Assembly (NCBI RefSeq): GCF_964355755.1
Contig: NC_092679.1
Location: forward strand, 2,170,001-2,234,000
Reading direction: 5' to 3'
DNA: 64,000 bases
Origin: Antedon mediterranea
Taxonomy: Eukaryota > Echinodermata > Crinoidea > Comatulida > Antedonidae
The position numbers were made by a program, and so were the translations under genes. Below are positions 12,968 through 25,100 of the stretch, one piece after another. The notes under the pieces are model-generated. The model was not told where the DNA came from and did no database searches. It worked only from the letters and a program-made list of their open reading frames with translations. The first letter of the stretch is position 1. Each line of letters opens with the position of its first letter.

Positions 12968-13969
12968 GCTTACGTCTTTGGTAATCTAGTCCTTTTGGTC
13001 TTTCTACAAACGTCTCTCTTCTTTCAGCCTCAGCGTCTGTTTCAGCCTGTGTGAACACAAACATGCGTTGGGTAATAACTACGACAAAGCAGTGTAAGGT
13101 ATGTTTACATTAGATTTCATATCACATCATGAAGAGCCAGTGAATAGAGTTTATAATACAGATAAAATGACAAGATAGACAACATTGTGACGTCACTTAA
13201 GATTAACGCATAATGAAATTACTAATTAAGATAACAATAACAAGTAGCACATTTTATACCAATACCAATAATATTATAAAATAGTCATTTTCGTCAAAGA
13301 ATATTTATTATTACTAATATATTAAGTATAGTACAGTAGGACATTTAATACCGTATTTTAATAAGCCAAGACTGAACACAAAAAAAAATATGATCAAGTT
13401 GCTGTCTATAGGCGGCGCTGTTGAACTTTGTTAAAGTTACCACAATCTTCAATCAATGCAGAAAAAGTAAAAACAAATTCACCGATAACGTAACCGATAT
13501 CGCAATCGTTGTCGATTAGTGCTACCAGTTTAAGTTAGTCTCTATGATCACCCACATAATTGTGGTGCACTACAGGAAGACGAATCGGTGCATTGATTGA
13601 GGCGTCAACAACTATGCTAACGTTATATTTCTCTACCAGTAAATTCCACACCCTATTTACATATTAATATTCATTAGGCCTATATACATAAAGCAATAAA
13701 ATATGTTGTAAGATTTATTATGGAAAACTATGAAATACTTTGATTTCTCTTTTTGAAAAAAAACCCCCCTCATTTTCAATTTTTACATAGAAATGCAGAC
13801 AGACAATGGTACTCTTTGTCTAATTTGATACGCTTAATCAGTGACGTCACTATTATATGGTATGTATTACAGTACTTCTTTCTACTCATCCACAGTATTT
13901 ACTGTAAATATATTAGGCAACAACATATCCATTACAATATTTAAATCCAAAGGCAAATTACTGAAAAAT

Positions 13970-14160
13970 GACAATGCTGTGGGTATCAGTGGCTGGATCT
14001 CAATGGAGATACACATAAAATAAGCACTGAAAAAAGTACAATGCTGTGGGTATCAGTGGTTGGATCTCAATGGAGATACAAAAAAAAATAAGCACTGAAA
14101 AAATGACAATGCTGTGGGTATCAGTGACTGGATCTCAATGGAGATACAAAAAAAAGCGCG
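13970..14160. repeat. tandem repeat, about 65-70 bp, three copies
   Basis: Each copy contains ATGCTGTGGGTATCAGTG, GGATCTCAATGGAGATAC and, in two of them, an ATAAGCACTGAAAAA tail. The GGATCTCAATGGAGAT part is close to an inverted repeat. Confidence 0.9.
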
Positions 14161-15174
14161 AAAAGCTAAATCAAAACGATAAAGTAAAACAGCCAGAAAA
14201 GTTAGCAGAGAGCTTTCGGGCAACACTAGCCCTTTATCAATGCAAGTGAGTATAAATTACAATATCAAGGTAAATCAAGGTAAATCAAATCATTTCCACT
14301 TATATTCCAAGTTTCCTGGACTTTCTGATTGATCAAAACGTCGAGAAACTCAACAGTTCTTTTCAGAAGTAATATACGTAATAGATACTTCAAGTGAGTG
14401 TGCATTACAATATTTAAGATATCCTACTGTTATAACTAAGTTGGCATCAATCTACAAAAGTGTGTGTTCCTTTACAATAAAAGAAAAAACAACCTAACAA
14501 TAATAATAAAGAGCAATACCATGGCGTTTAAATAAACAGTTCAACAACAAGTCATTGTATTCAAATTACTACCGGTATTAGTACAAAAACACGTTTTTAA
14601 TAGTTTGTTGTTGTGTGTGGCTCTCTCTCTCTCTAAAATTACACAATTTGAGTAAATTTACTTCCGAATAATTTTTCTTCATTAACATAGGAAATTAATC
14701 CAAACGAACTGAATCATGATGAAAGATGTTCCTATTAGTACTACAGAATTAGTATGGAACGCCGTTTACGCCGGTTTTTAAAGGATTCAATTTAAGCACT
14801 CCATAGGCTATAAAACTCAAGTTAAAGATCCAGTCTCCGCCGATCTACGGACAAATTCACGTTCTCTATATAAACAATCCTAAAATAGTATGAAACATTT
14901 AGGGTGGTAAGAACACCCATTTGCAAGCAGCGTGATTTATAATTAAATTCATGGGAAGCAATTTGTGTGATTCCGTTCTAGATTCGTGATGGGAAAGAAG
15001 GCCGTTGTGACGTCTCATTAGAATTCAAGGTCACGGTTTATTATAGGCACTGAAACTGACGGTAATGGTTTGATTGTGATTATAACATATTCAAATATTT
15101 TCTTGTGAAGCCCCACACAGTTTAAGGATATTGTCATAGATGGATGTCCCATTCCTAACACTACTATTATTTAT

Positions 15175-15265
15175 ACAATATTTATATACATATTTATGCG
15201 CCTTGAGCACTCTGGAGTGGTATGTGCGCTATAAAAATCTTATTATTATATTATTATTATTACAT
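15175..15265 (+). mobile_element. 3' tail of an interspersed repeat
   Basis: GCGCCTTGAGCACTCTGG, GTGCGCTATAAAAATC and a run of ATTATTATT have the layout of a LINE/SINE 3' end. Similar GCGCTATATAAAT-(ATT)n tails occur at 44245 and 56385. Confidence 0.5.
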
Positions 15266-15417
15266 CGCAACAACGCAGCGGAATGAACATACAAACATGA
15301 ATAGATGAATACAATGCATGCAATGTTGACTAAATCAACATCCCCACATAGTGGAAATGGATGCATAATTAATTTGAGTTGAAGTGGTGGTAGTGGTGTG
15401 TTGTTTATCGCATCTCT

Positions 15418-15630
15418 AAAAGCTTGGTTCCCACTAACGACCCAACGTAACGCAATCTACGCAACGTAAGCAAATGCCCTTCCGATAATTATGTTTGCCC
15501 CCGCCTGCGTGAAATCAAACCTGCGATGTTTGCAGAAATGTTGCGTCGTCGGTTCCCACTTGTGATTACGCAATACAGAACTTTGCGTCAATACGTCACT
15601 GTGTTGCGTTCTAGTGGGAACCACACTTTA
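15418..15630. mobile_element. PalB MITE copy
   Basis: Ends AAGCTTGGTTCCCACTA and CTAGTGGGAACCACACTTT. The interior is diverged from the main PalB consensus: it has a second CGGTTCCCACTTGTGATT junction, which suggests a nested or composite copy. Confidence 0.8.
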
Positions 15631-15860
15631 GCGATGTGCAAGTGTTGAGAGTGCAATGACGTCGTGTATTTATGTACTATGTATGATTCTTCGAATCTCC
15701 TCGACTCGCACGTTTTCTGTCTCTGTTTTGGCACCAATTGACATTCATCAATACTGTGAAACTATCTCGACATCATGGAGCTATACAGCTTCATGGTCTC
15801 ATATACTATTAATGGCCACAATGGCCTACGTAGTACATATATTTGCCAAAGTGATCATAT

Positions 15861-15950
15861 AAAGCTCTGTGCCTAAATTATGGTAGTGATATGACATCAT
15901 CGTGCCCATATGTTTCTTGTCATAAAAAGTTTGATAATTAGACAGGGCTT
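15861..15950. mobile_element. truncated PalA MITE
   Basis: AAAGCTCTGT at the left and GTTTGATAATTAGACAGGGC at the right enclose TATGGTAGTGATATGACATC. Part of the left arm is missing. Confidence 0.7.
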
Positions 15951-16637
15951 AACTCTAGTACAAAGATGGTTAATAAAGAAGATATTCCTGTTGCGAAGTT
16001 CATCCGAATTTTTCCTTACACATTTATGTTAGTTAGCGTCTACCCTTCTTATATCGAGTGGCTCAATCGCAAGTCCTTTCGGCATTTAGACGGCGCCTTG
16101 TGGTCACTCGCGCTGCCACCGGCGCCATATAATAATTGTCCAATACTAATTATTATTATTTCTATTGCATTATTCCTGTAATATTATTAATATCCTATAG
16201 GCCCACATCTGTTGGAATTACATCAAATAAAGTGGGATGAATTAGCTAGGAATGCTGCAAGGTCAGGCTTCGATTATGGAATACACATAGTATACACAGG
16301 AAGTCCCCTTATAATAACTGATGTATCGTATCATAAAAAACAATATTTGTCCGCTTCGGCATGCAGCCACGCACTGAATGCAACACCTCAGTATGTGGTC
16401 TATTATACAAGTGTTAAGTTCACGTGTAGTTGATACTTACTACAAATTGGTGTAGATAACCTCATAGGTTAGATCAATAACTTAGTGGTCACCGGGGACG
16501 AGGTTGTAAAAAGTGCAAGGAAACGGAAGCAGGTCTCGTCCTCCTTTTCATTTAACATTAGTAATAGGCCTAATGTTACATTGTGAAATCACTATAGGGC
16601 TATGAACCGACTTACGAAATAGCCACAAATTGCTGGA

Positions 16638-16786
16638 GCTTAAAACTAAAGCCATCAAACCTTATGTGACAAAAAAAATGTGATGTGCCCATATAGTCCT
16701 ATATGGACATGATGTAATATATTTCGGTATATCACTACCATATTTGAGACATAATACTTTTTTTGATAAACTAGTTTGATAGTGAT
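16638..16786. mobile_element. degenerate PalA MITE
   Basis: The internal PalA motifs (TGTGATGTGCCCATATA, ATCACTACCATATTTGAG, ACTAGTTTGATAGTG) are recognisable. The outer ends are eroded. Confidence 0.7.
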
Positions 16787-18421
16787 TGAATATAAAGTTT
16801 ATATAAAGGGCACAGATAATAAAAAAAAATAAATTCATTGTTAGTATTTATGAAAGATTTGAAAGAAATGAATACAAGTAGTGGTTTCACAAGAAAAAAA
16901 ATTCAACTCTCTCTCTCGCACAAATCTAATTTATGGCCGTGCAAAAAAGAAAAGAATAACAGTTCGTTGGCTTTATTAGTTTTACCTTGAATTTATTTGC
17001 TATTAGTAAAACCGTTTACCAACGATTTAAGTGAAAATGTATAATCTATTATTTGAATTTTCGATACGTTGTACGTGACGTCCAATTGGTCAGATTTTGT
17101 ATTTCTTTGTTAGTATTATAAATATTTATATATGGAAATGATGTGTAACAAAATGTTCATTAAACAGAATAGAAATTAAACCCAGGAGAGAAACTGAACT
17201 TTTCTATGAAAAGTGCAACGTACTATGAGTTAATTTGAGCCGTGATTCCGAAATTAAGTCGTGTGAAGAAAACAATTATCTTGTGAGAGCGCCACCAACA
17301 AACAATAATCAAATCATTTGGAATTCATAGGTTCAAAGAAAAGGCCTATTGATGTTGAAAATGTTGAGAAATACAATTTACAAGAAGTACAAAGTTCTGT
17401 TGGGTAATGGCGTTTGAAGGTGTCCATACATGGACATGATGATGTCATATAAAAAATCGATAACCACCACCTATTTTGCTTGGTGATATCAGGGAGTTAA
17501 TAACAACTCCCTGGTTATATCTATGGCCGCAATTGCAATTAATAAGTTAAGACATTACCACATTTCTATATTTTTTAAAATTTGAATGTAGGCTACTAGG
17601 CCTAAAAGAACAAAACAGGAATCAAAACACATTGCTGCCGATTTTAACAACAACAATACACTTACATGAATAATCGTGATGTATTGTTAAATCTTGATTG
17701 AACAAAGAAAGTCGAAAACAACACTACAAAAAGTCAACAATTGTCGGTTAGTACGCATGCTCAGACGAGTAAAAAAACACGCATTGTTTGAACTGTACTT
17801 TAAATCCAAAGATAAATGGCTAGTATAGTTATACCTCCTAATAACTTATTATTCATACCCAACACGAAGTAGTTCCGGTCCGAAAACTAGATCTAATCGA
17901 ATGCGATTGAACCGTAGAAATACCAGACAACCAATACATGTTGGTTTTTAAGGAAAAGTAAATTACAGTATTTCATGGTGTACCACACGTCTATTAATTT
18001 TGTTTCATTAATAAAATAAATATCAGGCGATCTTCTGTTGTACCTGAACAATAGTTAGACCTCACGGGTCGGTAGGCGCATTGTACAGACGAATAAAAGA
18101 TGCAAAAACCACCAGCAGTTAACGCAATATTACGTAATAATTCGTTTGAAACGACACAAAAACAGAAAAATTCTCAATCAAAAAGTTGATACGCCAATTG
18201 AAAAAACCCCAACAATCGTTCTCCAATTATTTCAAATATTTTTTGGCATAGACAAAATACAAAATATAATCTTGATTAGAAAACCACTCCTCTCATGATA
18301 ATTACATAATACCGTGTTATTGAAAAAGAACCGGATTTTCCCGATATACAATATTGCCAACTAAACGTTTCCTCGGGTAATTCGTGTATGATTCGACTGC
18401 TGTAAATATATCGGTTTTAGT

Positions 18422-18776
18422 TTAAAGATATATTATTCCTCTGAAAAAATAAATCTTAAACATTTTTGTTGAATTATACCAATTTAATGTCACATAATAG
18501 TTCACTTTGACCAAAAATATGATCGAAAAAAAATTATTTACCTAAAAAACTGTAATTGAAAGCAACAAATTGTCAATTTGCTGCAATTCAATGGGTTTTT
18601 TTTTTTGGTTGAATTTAACGATTTATTTTGTCATTTTATAAGTGAAAACATCATTTTGTTTTTCATTTTTTAGTGAGTGAGTTTAGTGATTAACTTTATT
18701 AAAACTACAAAATTGTTTAAAGTCTGATTTAATGAATCTTCATTTTACGTGTTTTTGGGAGACAATACATCTTAAA
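18422..18776. mobile_element. PalC MITE copy
   Basis: The right end GGGAGACAATACATCTTAA and the interior (ATGTCACATAATAGTT, TTTAAAGTCTGATTTAATGA) match the copies at 32248-32585, 57486-57827 and 62658-62965. The left end is diverged. Confidence 0.75.
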
Positions 18777-19249
18777 AGGAACGAAAAGGCGTTTAAATGG
18801 CCTGTCTATGGAAATCTGCTCAATGCCTTATTATTTAAGAGGACTTTCCTTTTAAATCCCTTCTTGATCTATAAATAGTATTCATATAATAATTTAAGGA
18901 CGTGGGTTAACTCTGAGCGTTCGAGCGTGGATTATTAATATACCACGGTTATGCCGCATGTTTCCTGCGACCCGATGAAAGAGCTGTCAACATGGCGTGA
19001 TGACCTTCTGAGGTAAATCCCCTTGCAAAGGTCATCTAACGGACAATGATCTCTGTAGTTTATATTAAAAATACAAGGGTCCACTTAGCAATAATTATTT
19101 TGTTTGTACCGATTGTCGAGTAACTATAAAAAGTACAATAACAACGGCCGACGAGAGGCAAACATGAGAGCAGTTTACACGATACGGTATACAATTTATC
19201 ATAAACATTAATAATACTGTTCTCTATAAATTAATATAGGCCTAGGCCT

Positions 19250-19420
19250 AAAGCTCTGTCTACACTATCAAAATTGATGTGACAAAAAATGTGGTGTGCT
19301 CATAATTATTATATGGACATGATGATGTCATATCACTACCATATTTAAGCATAACACAACCATATTTGGGCACTTCACACTTTTTTTGTCGAACTAGTTT
19401 GATAGTGTAGACAATGCTTA
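19250..19420. mobile_element. PalA MITE copy
   Basis: Ends AAAGCTCTGTCTACACTATC and GTTTGATAGTGTAGACAATG, with the internal ATCACTACCATATTTAAGC motif. Confidence 0.85.
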
Positions 19421-21119
19421 TTAATTAAATGCAAAGAGAATTTTCTGGACAGACTAATTTTGTTAATTTCCTAGGCTCCATAGAGGAAAAATAGAAAAAC
19501 GCAGAGTACAGCATATATGCATGCAACAGAGATACAGTAATCAATAAATAATAATATGTTTACAATACATGTATGTAGTTAAAATTACTCCACTAAATGA
19601 ACGTACTAAAGCGTATCTCGCTTAATTAGTATGTATAATTAATGCAGTGGCAAGTAAGAAGGTTATTACAATCAGTCAGTAGGGCTACGTCAATCAATGG
19701 GACAAAGCAATTACTGTATACATTTTTTTGTTTTTGGAAATAATTTGTTAAATATTAAGACACCAACAATAAACAGTAACTATTATTCTTTATAAAAGAA
19801 ATAGGGCCTAGCTAGTAAGTTATCATTAATTATGTATGATTACGTATGTATAATTTTAATTACAGAATACACAAATATGAATATAGGCCTACACACCCTT
19901 TAACGGACATCTAGGCCCTAGCCTACTAGGCCTACGTCCACCACCAGGTCACGACAGACGTTAAAATCCCCCGGAGAGGAAAGACACAACATGACAGTCA
20001 AAATTACCACCAACCTGGCGCACTGCAGGCAGGCCTAATCAATGTGTGATTGTAATTATAAATTTCGTGTAAACTAGAAACCTAAATAAAAGACCTAAAT
20101 TAAAAATAGTGTCTCTTACCTAATTGGACCTCACAGTTATGGTTTTTAAACGGCCACCTCTTTACATAAACCACTGTATTATATTGACTGACTTAATAAT
20201 AAATTTCGAAATTTCTCTTCTTCTCTCTATCAGCTGATTACACAACCATTACTAAATTGGGAACAACCATTCTAGAGAATAGGGGGATATTTTCACGCTA
20301 AAAATCCTTTACTAAATTCATAAAGAGAGAGGGCGCAATATCCGACTCATTTTCAGATGGCTCTGCTAATTTTCACAGCCATTACAAATTTAGTCACAGC
20401 ACTGTGCATCCAACAAGAATCCGAATTAATTTGTCACCTTTATGAATTAAACGTATTTTCAATTCATTCATTGCAAAATTACTTATTATCACCTTTCTCC
20501 CAAATCCTCACAATTAAACCGCCTCCCACCAAAATAAATTGATTTGGTTTTCGTTGGTCGCAGCTAGCACAAAGAGATAGAGAAACTTCGGGGAGAGGTG
20601 AGCCTCCTCTGGACCTTGTTGAATCATCAGCCAAGATGAATAATTTTGCAGTTAAATATACGAATGATTGTGAATGTACTTTTACCGAACCAAACATGCA
20701 TTCGACTAAGTGCAAACGATGAAGCGAATTGTGGAACTTATGTCCGGGAGAAATGATTATTAAATAGCGGATAGAATTGAAGAAATTGTTATACAATAAG
20801 ATAGTATTATATAATTAACCTCTACAGGTGTTTCGATCGAAGCACGCGAAGACGCTTTCGACCCAGTGGGGTTCAGATTCATATTCTATAATCTGACAGT
20901 TGGAATAGTTGTAGGCCTATATTTCATCTAAGAGAGTATCGTCAAGATCATGTCAAACATCCCGCTTTCAACTCGCCCTCATTAAGCGCAAACCTGCTGT
21001 TGGGGTATGGTAATTACGTCATGACACCAAAGGGTGGTGGTGGCATCTGAAGTATTATAATTGCACGTCGACACTACATAGAGATATTATAGGTCTACAC
21101 AGTATATTATCAAAATGTC

Positions 21120-21200
21120 ATATTCCTTTCGCCCCCATCCCCCTCCCCAAACCACCTCCCCACCCTCATCCCCCTCTCCCACCGCAAAAAAAAAAAAACA
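21120..21200 (+). repeat. C-rich tract followed by oligo-A
   Basis: A run made almost entirely of C with interspersed T and A (CCCCCATCCCCCTCCCC type) ends in 12 A. Low-complexity DNA with no visible coding sense. Confidence 0.8.
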
Positions 21201-21249
21201 TCCATGCATAACTAGCAATTGGTGAATGCTAGACTTCTTTCATGTTTTA

Positions 21250-21760
21250 TCTTAAATTTGGTTCCCACTAGGACGAAAGAGAATGTTAACCAATTACAAT
21301 CGAAAGGTCGAATAATCCATGCATCGTTTGTGATTGTTCAAATCACTTAAGCTTGGTTCCCACTTCGACGAAACGCAAGGACGTAGACGCAACGTAAGCA
21401 AGTTGACCAATGACAAGCGACACATTAAATATCCCTTAAGCTTGGTTCCCACTAGAACGTAACGCAAGGACGTAAACGCAACGCAAGCGTTTTAACCAAT
21501 GACAAGCGAAGTTATAGACAGTTAGCAATCAAAAGCGAATAAGCCATCGCTTGTGATTGGTCAATTCACTTGCGTTGCTTTACGTCCTTGCGTTGCGTTG
21601 CTAGTGGGAACCACGCTTTACGTTGCGTTACGTCGTTGCGTCTCTAGTGGGAACCAAGCATAAAGCTTGGTTCCCACTAGAACGTAACGTAAGGACGTAA
21701 AAGCAACGCAAGTGTTTTAATCAATGACAAGCGAAGTTATAGACAGTTAGCATAATTGCT
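21250..21760. mobile_element. cluster of nested PalB MITEs
   Basis: At least four PalB ends (TTGGTTCCCACTAG or its reverse CTAGTGGGAACCA) occur in 500 bp. One complete unit lies at about 21429-21614, with partial units on both sides. Internal blocks ACCAATGACAAGCGAAG and CGCTTGTGATTGGTCAATTC recur. This indicates insertion of copies into copies or tandem amplification. Confidence 0.85.
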
Positions 21761-22092
21761 AATGCAATAACAGTATCTCATCTTTGAATAACAGGAGAAA
21801 CACATGTATTAATAATAAAAATGCTCTTTATTTTAAATATATAATGTATACCTAGTTTTAAAATAGGCATAGATAATGACGAAAACACTGAAGTGATTCA
21901 GAGATTCATAACATGCATTGTGATGTCTGGCAAAAAAAAAAACGTCATTAATTGGACCTACTTTCTTGCATTGAACTGTGTTTGCATTAATATAATGTAT
22001 AAGCTATATGAAAATATACGATTTTTTAAAAGACATTATAGGCCCAAATAGCAATATTAATCAGTTGTTTATCAAACTACAGTATTGCTTGT

Positions 22093-22098
22093 TTTATT
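22093..22098 (-). terminator. candidate poly(A) signal of ENT-B
   Basis: AATAAA on the minus strand about 70 nt after the ENT-B stop codon. A second AATAAA lies at 21828-21833. Cleavage sites are not visible. Confidence 0.4.
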
Positions 22099-22165
22099 TA
22101 CATTATCTTTATAAATAAAAACTTAGAATACCGGAAAGACATTTACAGTAAAGTCATATGTTATG

Positions 22166-25100
22166 TTACATTAACGTAGAAGCCCATGGGAATATCAACG
22201 AGGTTTGAACACCCATATAGATACCAATCACCATGAACAGCGCCATCATCGCCGCAGCTGTACTTGCGTGTTGTGGATCTTTTACACATCTGTATAAAGA
22301 AAGATAATTTATGATAAATGCAATTTATTTATTTTTTTTTTTATATTATTGATATTTCAGCAGTTTAACGAGTAAAATGAAAATTCTGAAGGCGCAAACG
22401 AATGGCACATTATTTTGTCATGGAAATACACTACTGTAGGCTTACATACCTTGGTCCGTGCATCATCACAATAGACTTAAGGTAGCCGTGTGAAAACGCT
22501 ATACATGCATTGAATGCAATGAAGAACATATCATTCAAAAAGAAGACGGGTAAAGTACGTGTTTCAGGACGGTAATTACACACAAGCACGAGTGGTAAAA
22601 ACAACAGTCTTGCCATACACAGTATCCACGTATATTTCGGCCCGGGCTAAAAAGAAAAAGTAGATATTTAATTTGTACAATTTTGAAGTAATGTCTTCAT
22701 AATTTTTTAAAGGAAATAACAATAATAACTTCATGTCATTTGGGGCCTATTGATTATTTTTAAAGATAATTATTGTCGAAGTTAATGTTACCTTCTGTGT
22801 CACAGCGGAGAAGAAGCTGCCACACGCGTCACCGATAGCGAACAACAGAAAACAACAGACAGGAGTAAAATACGTCACTGAAAGATAAAGGAAAACGATT
22901 AATCGTTTCGGTTACCTATAAAAGAGACAGTTAACGGCGGTGAAAAGGTAACAAAAAGACATTAAATCACATAAATCTGAGATTAGTGAAATAGTATCAA
23001 CAAGGACAATTTATACGGAGTTAAATGAAGATGACCTATGACCTATGACATACCTCGTAGTTGAGAGTGTGGCTGTGGTGCAGACGATTCAACAAAAGCT
23101 AACACAGCCGGAAACATACTTATGGTAACAAAGAACGTCAACCAAATATTAAAAAGTTGAACTTTGACCTAGAAAGAAAGGATATTAGAAAGAACAAAAC
23201 TAGACGAACATTTCATTAGTCATTGTTTTAAGTTTGGAGGATGTATTGCAACATCTAAATGAGGTAGTTAGCAAACTCTTTGTAAACTAATATATTTCTT
23301 AGGGCCTCATAAAGCTTGGTTCCTACGCCTACGAAAGTGTAACGCAAACGAGTTGACCAATGACAAGCGCCAATTCAAATAATCAATCGCTTGTGATTGT
23401 TAAAACTAAAGCGTGGTTCCCACTAGCGACGCAACACAAGGACATAACGCAACGCAAGTGAATTGACCAATCACAAAGGGATGGCTTATTCGCTTGTGAT
23501 TGCTAACTGTCTATAACTTCGTTTGTCATTGGTTAAAACGCTTGCGTTGCGTGTACGTCGTCATTGCGTTCGTTCTAGTCCTTAAACAATTATTTCAGCA
23601 AAGTGGTATTATATATATTAAGCCTGTTCTAACCTGTTTTGCGATACGTAAGTATGGTGGCGATTTCTTTTCATAGACTTCGTCTTCTTTTGATGCAATC
23701 AGTTTAGAACACGACGTTTGATTTGATCGATTGAGGTAGTATAATGAGATTGGCTGTTAACAAAATATTAATTAATAATAATGAATTAATTATTAGTTTT
23801 AAACAATGGTTAACAAAAAAACAAGGATCTTCAAATGAACTGGTTACTTCAGAAATGGGAAAATGTTTCAAATAAGTATACTATAACCAACGCAAAGTTC
23901 AAATAATGTTTGTAGCATGTTTTTACAGACAATTGGAATTATCGGAATTGAATCCGTTATAAGGTTGAACGATAATACAGTATCCTGACGTTATTGTCTC
24001 GGATTAACTGAGTCAAAATTGTGAATCTTACCAGTTTTAAAAGTACAAAATACGACACTAAGCACAATAAAATGACGATTATCGAACAAGTAAAAAACAA
24101 AATGGCAGCGTTCCGCAAAGAATCTGAAACTGAAAACAAAGAATAGGCCTATAGCTTAAACGTTAGAAATTTATTCTTCTGTATGATTCCAACAATCGAA
24201 ATTTCGGTGTCCTTTTTTTAATGTCTTCAGTTTAGGACTAAAATAGTTTTGAGTAAACAGGCAAGAGTGGAATTATATAAATGAATTAATTAATAAGTAA
24301 CAAATAAACGCATACGCAAAATAATATTATTCATAAAGCTTGGTTCCCACTAGAACGTACGGTAACGCAAGGACGTAAACGCAACGCAAGCGTTTTAACC
24401 AATGACAAGCGAAGTTATAGAGAGTTAGCAATCACAAGCGAATAAGCCATCGCTTGTGATTGGTCAGTTCACTTGCGTTGCGTTACGTCCTTGCGTTGCG
24501 TCGCTAGTGGAACCACGCTTTAACGGTACACTTACCTGCTAAAGTCAATATGTTCAATATTGCACATAGCATACCACCAACTCCCTGTAAAAACAACATT
24601 ATAGTATTTGTATTAGATTATTCTCGTCGTATTATTAATTTTATTCTTTCATAATTAGTGCCCCTCAACGTGAACTCTTGATTTTATATAAATATCTTTC
24701 TCTGCTCAAAGAAAACTTTTGAAAAAAGTTAACTTTGATGGAGATGAAGATAATAATTACATACCTGACCAGTGATGTGAAATTGCATGTAAGTCGGAGG
24801 GTACTTAGCTGCTAACCCAAACATACTCGATTGATACACTGCGCATGCTCCTGTTTAAAGTTAAACCAGAGAGTTGTTAATTAGAGTTAACAAATCACAA
24901 ACTTATAACTTGAAGTCTCTATCCTCTAATGAGAAGTACTTTATATTAACTTGATTTCTTAGTAGTAATTTACTACTAGTAGTTATAGTAAGCTGACGTA
25001 GAGTGATAATTTAGTTTAATAAGATATACACTTTATAGTAAAGTCAGGTTTGAGGTCCATAGCCTACATCATGTTCTAAGTAAAGAATATCTCGACGTTT

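Larger units (their letters stand above)
13047..22165. other. repeat-rich intergenic region between ENT-A and ENT-B
   Basis: No exon I can support in about 9 kb. It contains a three-copy tandem repeat at 13970-14160, an interspersed repeat tail at 15175-15265, a PalB copy at 15418-15630, PalA copies at 15861-15950, 16638-16786 and 19250-19420, a PalC copy at 18422-18776, a C-rich tract followed by oligo-A at 21120-21200, and a PalB cluster at 21250-21760. Short open frames at 15656-16433 are not supported: part of them lies in PalA sequence, and there is no family resemblance. Confidence 0.65.

Noticed and set aside
15656-16433. Three plus-strand frames of 68-73 codons
   Set aside because: They lie beside or partly within repeat sequence, have no recognisable domain and no splice context.
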